Part shown: piece by piece, positions 38,590 to 51,439 of the stretch
Layout: the number at the start of each line of letters is the position of its first letter
Position numbering within the stretch: the stretch's first letter is position 1
Assembly: GCA_029783825.1 (NCBI GenBank)
Contig: JAREIK010002966.1
Span: 702,020 to 766,019 of the forward strand
Source: Sapria himalayana
Taxonomy: Eukaryota; Streptophyta; Magnoliopsida; Malpighiales; Rafflesiaceae
Length of the DNA: 64,000 nt
Reading direction: 5' to 3'
The notes under the pieces: model-generated
What the model saw: the letters and a program-made list of their open reading frames with translations, nothing else
What the model was told of the DNA's origin: nothing
The model's database searches: none
Position numbers and translations under genes: made by a program

Positions 38590-39315
38590 AGGGAATGCTA
38601 CCTCTCTTGCAAGGATCCATAGCTAGATCTCTAAATGCAATCTATTGCACCAATGCTGCTAACTATGACTCCATATAGGACATCTACTGTTGCATTACAT
38701 TTTTAATTTCTTTCATCTAATAATTCATTTCTTTAATTTCTTACATTTCTTCCATCAAATTAGTTATCTACTCATCCTTCTTTTTAATTTCGGTCTCCAT
38801 AACTACAATATGTTCATATGTGTCTAGTGTTTGTTTAACCGCCTCATCTACCATTACTAAGGCAAATGAATTAGAAGCGCGACTGCTACAACAAAATGTC
38901 ACCTCCTTAGAGCCGATTCCATACACTCGCTGCTTCTTTTGACCTCCTATTGTCTCCAAATAAATAGGATCATAGTCAATTGGTTGAAGATCCATAGAAC
39001 TCTCAACATGTTGATGAGCAACTGTCCACGTTCCTCCATTAGGTCCTGAGATAAAAATAGAGAAAAGAACTATTCTAGATATACAAAAAATAAAATAAAT
39101 ATTTTGCATTCAAAACAATTTTCATAATGTATTGTAGTTTTATAAAATCTAATTAATAATACAATTTTTTACCACAATAATCTGAGACTTGTTGTCAACA
39201 TTTTGACCATCTACTTTTTTCACATGCATCTTTCTAAAAATCTCATAAAAATTTGGATCTCGACTCAATTTTCCAGCCTAGAATTTGTTTTTATTAAGTC
39301 ATAAAAAACAAATGA
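38590..39315 (-). pseudogene. CACTA Transposase_24 (Ptta/En/Spm) gene, 3' part, decayed
   Basis: The second protein of plant CACTA elements, an accessory DNA-binding factor for transposition. Reading the minus strand from 39,275 the frame gives DPNFYEIFRKMHVKKVDGQ then NVDNKSQIIVVKN, the conserved 'KKDG..VD..S' core of Transposase_24. After an AT-rich gap (probable intron) 39,060-38,768 gives GGTWTVAHQHVESSMDLQ, DPIYLETIGG and RVYGIGSKEV, then a coiled coil (LMEEM, EIKEMN, MKEIKNVMQQ, MSYMES, LAALVQ) broken by stops. The start of the gene is missing: upstream of 39,315 only ~50 bp remain before the GATA array. The stops make it non-functional. Confidence 0.7.
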
Positions 39316-39365
39316 TAAAAAGATTTAACTAAATTAATTAAACCATGATAAGATTTTATTTATTG

Positions 39366-41288
39366 GTCTATTAGGATATATATAGAATGATAAATAGATA
39401 GAATGATATTTTTCAAATAGAAAGATAGATAAATAGACAAACAAATATACAAATTGATAGACAGATAAATAGATAGTTAGATATATAGTTAGATAGATAG
39501 ACAATAGTTAGGGAGGCTGTCATGTATGGTGACAATCAGGAAGGCAGGTAGAAAGACAGATAGACATACAAAAATTAGGTAGAAAGAAAGATAGATAGAT
39601 AAATAGAAAGACAAAAAGATAGATAAACAATTTGATAAATTGATTGATAGATACATAGATATGCAGATTAATAGAGAGATAGATAGACATATAGATAGAT
39701 AGATTGATTGATTGATAGATAGACAAATAGATAAATAGATAGATAGATATATAGATAGATATATTAATAGATAAACATATTTAGATAGAATGATAAAAAG
39801 ATTTATACACATATTGATTGATAGATTTATTGATATTTTGATATACAGAATGATAGATAGATAGATAGACAAATCAATACTTATATAGATAAATAAACTA
39901 ATAGATAGATAGATAAATAGGTAGATAAATAGATAGATAGATAGACAGATAAATAGACATATAAATAGAGTGATAGATAGATAGATATACAAATAGATAT
40001 ACAAATAAATAGATAGACAGACAAACAAACAAACACATAGATAGAAAAACTGATAGATATACAAACAGACAAATTGATAGAGAGATAAATAATCGATAAA
40101 TAGAAAGATAGAAAAAAGATAGATAGATAGACAGATAAATAGATATATTGATAAATAGATTGATAGAGAGATTTTTAGATAAATAGATAAACATATAGAT
40201 GGATTGATAGAAAGATTTTTAGACAGATTAATCGATAGAATGATAGATAATTAATAGACATATTGAAAAAAGATAGATAGACATATAAATTGATTGATTG
40301 ATTGACAGACAAATAGATAGATAGATATAAAGACTGACAAATATTTATATTGATAGATTGATCGATAGAATATTTGATAGATATATATACTAATAAATAG
40401 ACACATACATAGACACATAGATAGACAAAAAATAGATAGATAGGCAAATAAATAGACACATAGATAAACAAATAAAAAGACATATAGTTAGACAAATACA
40501 TAGATATATAAAATATAGATAGATAGATAGATAGATCGATAGATAGATAGTTAGATATATAGATAGATAGATAGACAAATATATAGATAGATAGATAAAT
40601 AAATAGATAGACATATAGATAGATAGATATATAGATATACAGATAGGTAGGCAGATTGATAGACAAATAGAAGCCATAAATAGAGATAGATAGATAGATA
40701 GACAGATACATAAAAAATAGATAGACAAATAGATTGCAAGATAAATAAAAAATTGATAGACATTTCAATAGAATGATAAATAGATAAATAGATAGACTTA
40801 TAGATAGACATATAGATAGACAGATAGATTGTTAGTGAAATAAATAGAGAGATAGATTGATAGATAAATAAATAGACATATAGATAAATAAAGAGACAAA
40901 ATGACTGACTGATAGATATATAGATACACAAGCAGATTAATAACAGATAGAATGATAGATAGATAGAAAAATAGACAGATAGATAGATAGATTAATATAT
41001 TGATAGATAGACAAATTTATAGATTGATTGATAGACAAATAAATAAAGAAATACATAGATTGATAGATAGACAGATAGATATATCGATTAATAGATAGAT
41101 TGATACACAAATTGATGATAGACATATTGATAGATAGATAGATAGACAGATACATATATAGATAGATAGATGGATGGATGGATAGTAGATAGATAGATCG
41201 ACATATAGATATAAGGTATGATAGATAGATAGATAGATAGACAGATAGAAAAATAGATAGATAGATAGATAAATAGTTAGACAAATAG
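39366..41288 (+). repeat. GATA satellite, 1.9 kb
   Basis: Degenerate GATA/GACA/AATA repeats in the same orientation as 7,786-13,291. It begins just upstream (minus sense) of the truncated Transposase_24 gene and ends directly at the CACTACTAG terminus. Minus-strand frames up to 197 codons are repeat artefacts. Confidence 0.93.
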
Positions 41289-41840
41289 CACTACTAGAAA
41301 AAGCCCAAATAGCTAGGGAAATATCCCTAGCTTTATTGCCTTAGTCCGTCACTAAAAAAGAATAATGATTAAATAATGATAGAAATTATTCCAAGCTAAA
41401 GTGCTTTTCACAATATATTAATGCGAAATATAATACCCTAGCAAATATTTTAACAACAAAAATTCCCTAGCTAATCTTTTTTTCCCTTTGTAATTTTTGA
41501 TCGTAATTAAGAATAGTAATTTATATTTTTTGACTGAATATATACACATAATTCCGTAGTAAAATTAGTGAAGAAAAATTCCCTAACTATTTTTATTCCA
41601 AAGCTATTTTCAAAATTTTTTTTTACAAATAATTTGATTACCTATTTTTAAATTTTTATATTAAATTAAATAAAAATATATACTATAAATAATTTTTTAT
41701 ATTTAAGAAAAAGCAAAAGTAGTTCAGAACTTTATCTAATAGAATTGTTACATAGTTAAAACAAAAACATAACATATGTATATAATCATTTAAAATAAAA
41801 TCATCATCCTCATCATTAGCTGATGCATTTGTACTTGGTT
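41289..41840. repeat. CACTA family 3' terminal region, copy C
   Basis: Direct repeat of 27,299-27,835, with subterminal CTAGGGAAAT/ATCCCTAGCT motifs and the same downstream landmarks. Confidence 0.8.
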
Positions 41841-42606
41841 CTCCTGCGTGGTGTCTCTACTAAAACTCTATGTAATCTATCTAGTCAAGACTGCTATCTG
41901 TGACTCCCTATAAGACATCTGATGTTTTATTGCATCTAGTACTACTCCAAATAATTATTTTGAACTTTCTCAACAAAATAATTATCAACATCGAAATCAC
42001 GAAACAACTCCACTACATTATAAACTAATGAAAGTCACTTTCTAAACATGAAACAAATGCAAACACACATGAAGGAAAATAATACTTAATTTCTAAATGT
42101 GTTGGTTGACCAAATCAAATAGCTAAAGCATTTACAACAAGTTTATCTCCCAATTTCATGCTTTTTATCTATACCTTTTCATTCTTTTCAGGGGCTACAT
42201 ATACGAAATAGTACTTATCATTGAGCATGTTCCAGTCCTATCGACGCTTCCTCTACAAATATAGATAGAAAGTTAGATTTTTTTACTAAGAAGATGATGA
42301 AGTACAGTTATGAAAAAAATAAACAAGAGAGAAAAGTAATTAAATGAAATAACAAACCAAAAAACTAATTAAATAATATAGTGTAGCCCAAAGAAGTAAT
42401 TAGAAACAAATACAAAAATGCGAACCAGCTTTCAATGAGAAATTGAATCATGCAGTTTTTCCCAGAGACAGGTTCCCAGGTCTGAGTCCAACACCATGTT
42501 CTTCTAGTATTAAGGATCAAGACACTTGTTGATGCCTCCTAGCATCCGACTCCAACCCCATTAGCTAACTCATTTTATTATTACGAGATACCACACTTGT
42601 GTGTCC
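41841..42606. other. Element C interior, left of the hAT insertion
   Basis: No open gene. 41,860-41,990 retains weak similarity to the coiled-coil relic at 27,860-28,000 ('ctatctgtgactcc', 'tataagacatct'). The rest is unclassified. Confidence 0.5.
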
Positions 42607-42614
42607 CATGTTTC
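42607..42614. repeat. 8 bp TSD of hAT transposon, left (CATGTTTC)
   Basis: Differs at one base from CTTGTTTC at 45,664-45,671. Confidence 0.75.
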
Positions 42615-42836
42615 TATAGATCTTCAAAAGGCCCGAGGCCTATTTTGGGTCCGGTTTGGCCAGATAGGCTTTAGCCTGTTGAAAAATAGAGAGTCACAAG
42701 CCCAGCCCAATCCCATTAAAAGGGTGGCCTGGGTCAGAGGCTTCATTTTAGGCATGGCTTGCCTGGCATGCTGGCACAAATCATGGGCTTTTAGGCCATC
42801 CCAAAAGCCTGCTCAGAAGCCCACCTAGAGTGGCAT

Positions 42837-43330
42837 GCCTATCAGGCCCCCACCCTTTCCTCCTCCCCCCCCCCTTCCCCCCTTCGCCCTGCCCCATAAC
42901 GGTCATATGATGTTGGCTACTTCCCAACCCTCCCCTCCCCCTTGCAACGAGCACAAGGACGTTGCACATCTCTTTTTTTTGTTTTTTGTTTTTGTTTTCT
43001 ATTTTTTCTTTATAAATAATCCACAAATTCTCTTAATTTTTCATTAAATATCTTTTAATTTTTCATCCTCTCTCAAATTTCAATTCATTTCACAATTTGC
43101 TCTCATATTCTTTAATACTCCATTTTATTCAATTATTCTTCATATTACATGATATTATTGATTGTGCAAATTAAGCATTGGTGACTCCAATAGCTCACAT
43201 TTTAAAAAAATTCAGTTTCGATCTTTAAATTGAGTAATATTTCTCCACCTATATTTTTTCTTATTTGTTACTTTTTATTTTGATTCATTATTTTATTTTT
43301 TTAGTATAATATTTTATTAATAATCTTAAT
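42837..43330. other. hAT 5' non-coding part with C-rich tract
   Basis: 42,845-42,960 is a C-rich low-complexity tract (runs of C interrupted by TT/AC), followed by T-rich sequence to 43,330. Frames of 70-81 codons on both strands reflect this composition. Confidence 0.6.
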
Positions 43331-45122
43331 ATGTATAGTCCATGTGCATCTTATTCTAGTCCACGTGCATCATTAAGCAAAAGACTTAGTTCAACTATAT
43401 GGAATTTTTTTGATAGAATAGAAATAATAGTTGAAAATAATAAAAAAGAAATAAAAGCAAAATGTAAAATTTGTAACAAACTTTATAATGGTGATTAAAA
43501 TTCGGACACAAGTCTTTTAAAAAGACAATGAACAATGTAAAGATAAGTATAATGTAGATATTAGAAATTATATGTAATTAGGTAAAGATGAATATGGAAA
43601 TTTAAATATATTTTCTTATGATGAGTCTGCTTGTCGTGAAGGAATGATTGATTACAAAATATGAGCTGAACAACCTTTTAATATAATGAAAACTAATGAT
43701 TATTCAGAAACAATTCAAACATTGATTAATCCTCAATTCAAAGGTTGGTTTGGAAATACTATTAAAAGAGATATTATGAAAAAAATTTCTAATAGAATGA
43801 GATAATTTAAAACAATATTTTGCAAATTTTGAAGGAAAAATCTATTTAACATCTAATATTTGAACATCTTTAATGCATAGATGTTTATTATGTATTAATC
43901 CTCATTATATAGATAGTGAATGGATGTTAAATAAAAGAATAATTCCATTTAAAATAATAAATATTCCACTTAATGGTAAAAATAAGCAACTTTAATAAAT
44001 GATGAAATTATAGATTTTGGTATTCATGATAAAAAATTTACAATAACATTAGATAATGCTTCAAATAATAATGTAGCAATATAAAGATTAAAAAGATTTT
44101 GGCAAATAAATGATGATCATGAAAAATTATTTCATGTACATTGTTGTGCACATAATTTAAATTTGATTGTAAAAGATGGATTAAAACAAGTTGATAGCAC
44201 ATTAGAAAAATTAGAGACATTGCATATAATATTAATGGTTCCCAAGCAAAACATGAATTATTTTTTGATTGTTGGAAAATTGGCACATTGCGGACCTTCT
44301 ATGAGATCTTTTTCGAAATTTTTAATACTTCAACAAATATTTTTTGTTATGTGTATTATTCAACTTCACATCGGGTTATTATGCAAATACCTAGTATTTA
44401 TATGGTACTTCAAAATTATTTAAGTAATGAAATTTTTAATGATACAATTTTATCAATGATAGAAAAAATTACAAAATATTGGGGAGAAATACCTTTAATT
44501 TATTATATTGGTTTAATTATGGACTCTATATTAAAAGTTGGTGCTTTAGATGAATGGTTTTCAGTTATTTAAAAATTAAAAATGAAGTAAATTCATTATT
44601 TTATATTTTATATAATATTTATAAAGAAAAATATGGTAAGAATATTAGTTTGATAAAATCATCATCCATGACAAGCTCCGCATCTTTTTATAAAAGTCCT
44701 TTAGAATTGTTCAAAAGTAGAAAAAAGAATACAACTAGTTCTCTAAATAATACAATAGATATAGATAGATATCTCAGTATAGAAACAATTTCATTAGAAG
44801 ATAATGAAGATTTTGATATTTTAGAATGGTGGAAAAAATAACAAATTAATTACTCGGTGTTATTTATTATTACATGTGATGTATTAATCATGCATGTGAG
44901 TACAGTCGCATCTGAAGCTGTTTTAATGTAGGTGAGAAGAATGGTTAACAAAAAGAGATATAATTTTTCACCTCAAGCAATTAAAATAGTAGCATGTTTA
45001 AAAGATTAAAGTTTAGCAGACAAGAGATTGTATGATCATGTTCAATAAGCTGAACTAGTGGCTGAAACAGAGAACTTAAAAATATCAAGGGATGAAAGAT
45101 AATTCCCAGTCACCAGAAAATA
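43331..45122 (+). pseudogene. hAT transposase (RICESLEEPER-like), decayed
   Basis: Cut-and-paste transposase of the hAT superfamily. From ATG at 43,331 a BED-zinc-finger-like start reads STIWNFFDRIEIIVENNKK, then KAKCKICNKLYNG. At 43,660-43,800 comes AEQPFNIMKTNDYSETIQ. At about 44,010-44,230 is the core FGIHDKKFTITLDNASNNN, then HVHCCAHNLNLIVKDGLKQ. At about 44,800-45,010 is the C-terminal dimerisation domain DFDILEWWKK, stop, then VLIMHVSTVASEAVLM. Multiple stops and frameshifts interrupt it, so it is inactive. The catalytic Asp of LDNAS is present and the Trp of the hAT-C 'WWK' is kept. The open frames at 44,163-44,841 are fragments of it. Confidence 0.88.
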
Positions 45123-45663
45123 ATGATTAAAATATTTTATTGGAAATGTATATTGTATTTTTATTTTCTCATGGTTGAAAAATACAAATGATTGAAAAAT
45201 AAGAAGGTGCCAACCTAGTTGGGATGTACTTATTTTGTAGTGATGCAAACTTTTCTTACATTTCTAAATGTAATTATATTTGATTAATAAAATTTTAAAT
45301 GATGTATTTTTTATTTTTTATTGTTTTTTAACTTACTTTTTATTTAAAATTTGAATACAATTTAAATAAAAACCTACATGGAAAGGTTGTGCTTTTAGGT
45401 GGGCATCCAAGTGGACTTTTTTATATGGGCCTCTAGGCGTGCCTATAAATGGGCATATAAATGAGCTTCTGGATGAGCCTCTGGTCTGACCCAGGTATAA
45501 AGACCATATAAAGCCCGTGGGATGACCACATGTCTTAAAATTTTAAATTTCAGCCCAGCCAGGCCTGTTGACTGGTCTATGGGATTATAAGCCCGACCCG
45601 AACTAGCCGTAGTCCTAACATGATAAGGCCTGCCTGCCCAGCCTAGCCCATTGGAGACCTCTA

Positions 45664-45671
45664 CTTGTTTC
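45664..45671. repeat. 8 bp TSD of hAT transposon, right (CTTGTTTC)
   Basis: Pairs with 42,607-42,614. Confidence 0.75.
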
Positions 45672-47540
45672 CCTAACGAAGACGAATATTTCTTACCATA
45701 TCCAACAACTCAAACCTAGCAAAATGAGATGATCCCATCAATTGAATAGATACATAAAATGATACACAGATTGATTATCAACTTATTTTTTTTAAACAAG
45801 AATACTAACACATGGAAATAATAGACACACAACGTATGCTGAAAGACAGAGGGAAGTAGCAAAATCAAATGAAAATAAGCTAAAAAAACAACTAGAGCAA
45901 AATGGAAGAAAAGAAGGGTGCTTTGCCTGTTCATCATTCACCCTTGTTGTTGCAGTTGAGCAACCAACACTAGCATCAAAATGGCCACCTTAATAAACAA
46001 ATAAACACCAGCAACATGCACCACAACTAGGAGGTGGGCTGCACCAATTTGTGTTGGCTCGTAGTAAAGGAAGTAATCTGACATTCTTCTGGTATTATCT
46101 GGCTCTCATCCTCTCGGCACAGGCTCCAACTACATCAATTTTAAGGGCGGCCTTCTAGGATTTGTAATTTCTAACTTACATATATATCCATACATCTAAT
46201 ATCATGTTAACAATTAAAATACAAAAAATAATTAAAAATAAACACTCGATAATCAAAATGTCATACAACTAAAATACTTAATTGACAAAAATAATTAGTG
46301 CAGCTCAAATTAAGTAATCTCATCAAAAGTATCCAAAATAAAAAAAATCAACAAAAATAATATATTCTCTCAACACATGTTCATATATAAATCTCTATCT
46401 CCTTAAATGTTATTATATTTTACATTTTTCAAAAGACTAAATTGACTCTCTTATAAATAAATAATTATGATGGATTTACTATCAAAACTAATAGGAGCTC
46501 AAATAGAGTGTAAATAAGAAACAAGTGTAAAATAGTCATCAACCTCGAAAGAGATCTCAATCTTTTATAGCTTTTTCATGTGTTTATGTATATTAAATAC
46601 AACATGATATAAATTTATTATAAAAAATTTATTAAACTAATTATACAAATAATCTATGTAATATAAAATTATATAATTACAAGATATTTAAATTTTTTTT
46701 GACACTCTCATATCCAATAGATTCAAAATTATATCTTTTGTGAATAATAGAATTAATTTTTTATGAACATGGATTTTCCTTATTCCAAAAAAAATAAAAA
46801 AAAATACAAAAGTCTTGCATTTTAACTTTCATAGAAAAAAGATATTAATTAGTTTCAAATGTATTAAGTTTATGGGGAAACAATTGCATAGAATATATCA
46901 ATCTATGCTCATGGAAAAAGGATCAATAATATAAAATTTTTCAATGTAACAAACAAAACTTTTCTTGTAAATAAAAATAAGTAAGTAATTATTTCATATG
47001 AAACCCATCAAATTTATCATAAAAAATATTTTTCACAAGAAATTTTAACAATAATCTATAAGAGGTGATTAAAGAAAGAGGAAATCAAAATATGATCATT
47101 TTAACTACTAGATATAAAAAATTAAAATAACAAAACTCATGTATCATTGTATAACACTTCACCAGCAAGAAATCCTTTAGTTCAACTTCATTCTCATCAA
47201 AAATACACTTGTTATTAAAAAACTATAAAAACTAATCACAAGTATTTAAAAAAAATAATTATCCAATACATTTGAGCAAATGAAAAGTATATCATTTATT
47301 ATGAGTTATCATTCTAAATGAGAAAGTGTCTCAAACACGAGTTTAATAAGGCTTCAAATGAATAAAAAAATATTAAATAAATAAATATGAATAAAAAAGT
47401 ATTCCATCAAGTGGAAGATTAATACTAAAATGTATTTGTTTATTTTGGAAAACATCTGAAAGATAAGTTCAAAAGAGTCAAATGAATTGACTATTTTTTA
47501 GGCATAATCAAAAAAATAGTGAAAAAACTGAGTACGTCAA

Positions 47541-47808
47541 AATATCTCTCACTAAGGAGCTTAGCACATGTGAAATAAAATTAGCCATGAATGAGTGGAA
47601 ATCTCTTGATTAGGATAACTCCATCTCTTCAAATATTAGTGTGAAGTTTAAAAAGCAATCTTAAGAGTAAGCCAAAAGATCTCTCACTAAGGAGCTTAGC
47701 ACATGTGAAATTAAATTTGCCATGAATGAGTGGAAATCTCTTGATTAGGATAACTCTATCTCTTCAAATATTAGCGTGAAGTTTAAAAAGGAGTCTAAAG
47801 AGTAATGG
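47541..47808 (+). repeat. 135 bp tandem duplication with coding-like content
   Basis: ATCTCTCACTAAGGAGCTTAG recurs at 47,544 and 47,679. One plus frame of copy 2 reads KRSLTKELSTCEIKFAMNEW, then KSLD, stop, NSISSNISVKFKKESKE; the same stop is present in copy 1, so the stop predates the duplication. The parent protein is not identified. Confidence 0.75.
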
Positions 47809-48703
47809 AATCACCTAATAAAAAAAAGTTTCAATCACATTAAAAGCTCAATTTAACTTCTTGCAAGACTACTAAATTGGGTACTATAATATAAATCATG
47901 TATTATTGGAGTACTTAATCTTTAAAGATTGTTTCATTCTACATATTAGGATTTCACCCCTCAGGTTTTTTGTGTAGGGAGAGCAACTAAGAAGAAAAAG
48001 ATAAGATAAATTAATTTTCATTAATTTATGAAAACTAATATATATATATATATATATATATAAGTAAAAATAAACATATATATGATTGAGAGAGTTCACA
48101 TGTCAGATGCTCTCCTACAACATAACAAGAAAGAAAATAAATAAATAAAATTAATATAGAGACTAAATTAAATCTCAATAATCTTTTTCAAAATATTTCA
48201 TACATCCATTAAATATGAAAATTAGTAGATATGAAAAATACTTACAATCCTCCAAGTGTATTCATTAAGATGTCTACAATATATTCACTAATAAATATAT
48301 TCACTAATAATATGTCGAATTGTCTAAATATCACATTAAAATATTATCAACATATGAATTGGTAAACATAACATCTCCAAAAAGTAACTATTATACTAAG
48401 ACACATAAGTAACTGATAACATAACTTTTTGCACTGAATCTAGAAACAACAATATGCCCATATACTATTTCTTAGAATTGTGTTCATATGTGTGTATGTA
48501 GGAAAATATAATATCTAACTAAAAAATCTTTGAGTGCAAATAGTATTGGATCTAGTTTATTGTGATTTATAATTTATTATTATTATTTTTTATTTTATAT
48601 TTTTTCTTGCATATGTATAAGAGCATTCAACCTATGGGATATCATAATTTGATTAGTCCATTATATAAGGATTTAGCATGTACACGTTTTGTTATGTGAT
48701 TTT

Positions 48704-49066
48704 CAAATACTCTTCTTTACTTTGCATTGTTTCTCAACATAGTATCATAGCCAAAATTTTTATAGAATAGAAATTCTTGAGTGTGTGGCTTGCATTTTGA
48801 ATGTGCAAAAACTTTTAATATATTATTACAAAATAACAAAAAAACATTTTAGAAATTATATGATAAAAAGTTGGACATATTTCTCAATTACTCTTCTTTT
48901 ACATTGCATTGTTTCTAAAGATGGCATCAATCCCAAAATCTCATAGAATACAAATTTTTGAGTGTTTGGCTTGAATTTGAATGTTCAGACACTTTTAATA
49001 TATTATTACAATATAACAAAAAATTATTTTTGAAATTATATGATAAAAAAGTTGAATATATTTCTA
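48704..49066. repeat. 181 bp tandem duplication
   Basis: TACTCTTCTTTNAC...GCATTGTTTCT begins at 48,708 and again at 48,889. The copies have diverged at many bases. No coding potential. Confidence 0.75.
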
Positions 49067-49802
49067 ACTAAAATATAAAAATTTAAAATCTTGTTCAAAT
49101 TTTAGTAAAGATCTCAGACTAATTATAAACCTAAAATTTGTTATCACCAATTATTAGTTATATACACAAAAAATATTAAAGTTGAAGTGCATCCAATTAT
49201 AATTATACTAAACTTAAATTATATAGGGTCTAATGCACCATTTTTTTGTAAATTATTCAACATATCTTCTTAGATGTCTCATCCAGTACTCCAGTACTAG
49301 TTTTAAAGTTATATATTTTTTAAAATATGTATATTTGACTAGATTTTATTTCTCATTTAGTATTATTTCTATTTATCATATTAGAATTTGTCCATACAAT
49401 ATAAGTGTGACTATTAATAGTAAATCTTTTGCTTACTCGAGGAATGACACTAGAGAAGAATGGTTTCTCTACGTCATCTAAAAGATTTAGTTCATTATAT
49501 AAAGATCATACCTTGTGCACAAGCCTTCTGCTTTAGCATAAGATAAGGGAGAAATTCATATATAATGTCTTACCATCAAAATTTAAAGAATACATATGAT
49601 AAGTCTCAAACCCAATAACTTGGACAAAGATACTTATATATAATAAAGACATGATCTCCAACAAATACATATAATATAAGAAATTCTCAAATGATTAGTC
49701 ATCTTAGTATTATTCTAAATACAAATATTTTTAAATTCAAAATTCTTATAAGATTCAGTGCATATGTATCCATCCATCCATCTATCTATCTATCTATATA
49801 TC

Positions 49803-49839
<37 letters not shown>

Positions 49840-50285
49840 ATCTATATAGTTTTCTATCAATCTATCTATATATCAAGCTATATATATATCTAGCTATCGA
49901 TTTATTTATCTATCTATCTATAAATCAATATAACTTTTTAACTAACTATCTTTCTATATGTCTAACCATCTAATTGTATATTTGTCTATATCTTTATTTA
50001 CCAAACTATCTATCTAATTGTCTACTTTATATTTTCATATCTATCTATTTGTCTATCTATATATCTATCTGTTTATCTGTCTATCAATCTATATCTTTAT
50101 CTTTTCTTCTATATGTCTTATATATTTGAATCTATCTACTTGTCTATCTATTTATTTATCTATGTGTCTATGTGTATATTTGTCTATGTATCTATCTATC
50201 TATCTATCTTTCTCCCAATTTGTCTATCTATTTATTTATCTGTCTATCTATCTCCCTATCTATTTGTGTATCTATCAATCTATTT

Positions 50286-50316
<31 letters not shown>

Positions 50317-50468
50317 TGTCTATTTATCTTTCTATTTGTCTATCTATCTATCTATCTATCTATCTGTCTATATGTTTATTTAGCTATCTATGTATTAGTC
50401 TATTTGTCTATCTCTCCATATGTATATGTATCTATTTATGTATTTATCTATATGTCTGTCTGTCTATA

Positions 50469-50511
<43 letters not shown>

Positions 50512-51207
50512 ATGTCTACCTTTATATTTGCGATCTATCTATATGTCTATCTACCTATCTGTCTATCTATATATCTATCTATTTATTTATCAATCAAACT
50601 ATCTATCTATATATCTATCAGTTTAATAATCTAACTATCTGTCTATTTATCCATATATGTATTTATCTATCTATCTACATGTCTATCAATATATCTATCT
50701 ATTTGTAATATATCTATCTATCTGTATATATGATAATCTAGTTATCTATCTATATGTTTATCTCACTATATATCTATGTGTCTATATATCTATTTGTCTA
50801 TCTATCTATCTATCTGTCTGTCTATATATATATATATATATATTATATCTATATATTAAAGATCTATCTATATGTCTATATGTCTATCTATCTATTTATA
50901 TTTCTATCAAACAATCTATATTTCTATATATCTATATATTTGCCTATATATTTATCTATTTATCTATCTATTTGTACATCAATATATATGTCTATCTATC
51001 TATTATGTATTTGCCTATCAATTTATCTATTAATCTGTCTATCAATCTATCTATCAATCATTCAATAAATCTATCTATTTATTTATTTATTTATCTAACT
51101 ATTTGTTTATCAATTTATCTATTTAACTATATATATATATATCTATATATCTATATATTTGTCTATCTATCTATCTTTCTAATTATCTATATAAATGTCT
51201 ATTTATC

Positions 51208-51240
<33 letters not shown>

Positions 51241-51439
51241 ATCTATCTATCTATCTATTTGTCTATCTATCTCTCTATCTATCTTTTTGTCTATCTATAC
51301 ATCAATCTATCCATCAATCTATTTCTCTATATATATGTTTAGCTATCTATCTGTCTTTCTCTCTATATATCTATTAATCTATCTATTTGTATGTCTATCT
51401 ATCTATTTATTTGTCTATCTATATGTTTATTATGTCTAT

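Larger units (their letters stand above)
27299..39365 (-). mobile_element. CACTA element B, 3' terminus at left; right end not found
   Basis: CACTACAAGAAAAATCC at 27,299 directly abuts GATA repeats, followed by subterminal CTAGGGA/TCCCTAG motifs. The first ~550 bp are collinear with 41,289-41,840, so this is a repeated family terminus. The recognisable coding relics (27,840 and 38,590-39,315) read on the minus strand, so this is the element's 3' end. No matching TTGTAGTG end occurs before the GATA array at 39,366. The right boundary is only where array begins. Nested inside are a hAT MITE, a TBL fragment and several internal repeats. Confidence 0.6.
42615..45663 (+). mobile_element. hAT transposon, 3.05 kb, with degenerate termini and TSD
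   Basis: The left end TATAGATCTTCAAAAGGCC and the complement of the right end, TAGAGGTCTCCAATGGGC, are related imperfect inverted repeats of the TAGAGGTS type. They are flanked by 8 bp duplications with one mismatch. Subterminal 0.2 kb at each end is rich in GGCCTG/GCCCA motifs, as in many plant hAT elements. The interior carries a decayed transposase on the plus strand. It is inserted in CACTA element C. Similar end motifs occur in the short MITE at 29,867, with a different interior. Confidence 0.85.
41289..49769 (-). mobile_element. CACTA element C, terminus at left; right end not found
   Basis: CACTACTAGAAAAAGCCC at 41,289 directly follows GATA repeats. The next ~550 bp are collinear with element B (27,299), and similarity to B is found again at 46,045-46,150. 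It is interrupted by a hAT transposon at 42,615-45,663. The coiled-coil gene relic of B is represented here near 41,830-41,990 but is weaker. No right terminus is recognisable before the TATC array, so the right boundary is provisional. Confidence 0.55.
45672..49769. other. Element C interior and AT-rich DNA without recognised genes
   Basis: 46,045-46,150 is the exon-like block shared with element B; its minus strand is open and reads VVGACAERMRARQYQKNVR. 46,200-49,769 is AT-rich with no known domain. It contains two local tandem duplications (listed separately) and a (TA)n run at 48,040-48,062. Confidence 0.5.

Noticed and set aside
39489..41284. Minus-strand frames of 100-197 codons
   Set aside because: GATA repeat artefacts.
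42781..43047. Gly/Arg- and Pro-rich frames of 70-81 codons
   Set aside because: Caused by the C-rich tract in the hAT 5' region.
45233..45242. TTTTGTAGTG as a CACTA right terminus
   Set aside because: It lies inside the hAT element bounded by its own TIRs and TSD, without subterminal CTAGGGA motifs or a matching 3 bp duplication.
49740..49770. AGATTCAGTG as the right end of CACTA element C
   Set aside because: Only the last four bases fit the terminus and the following bases do not match the left flank TAG.
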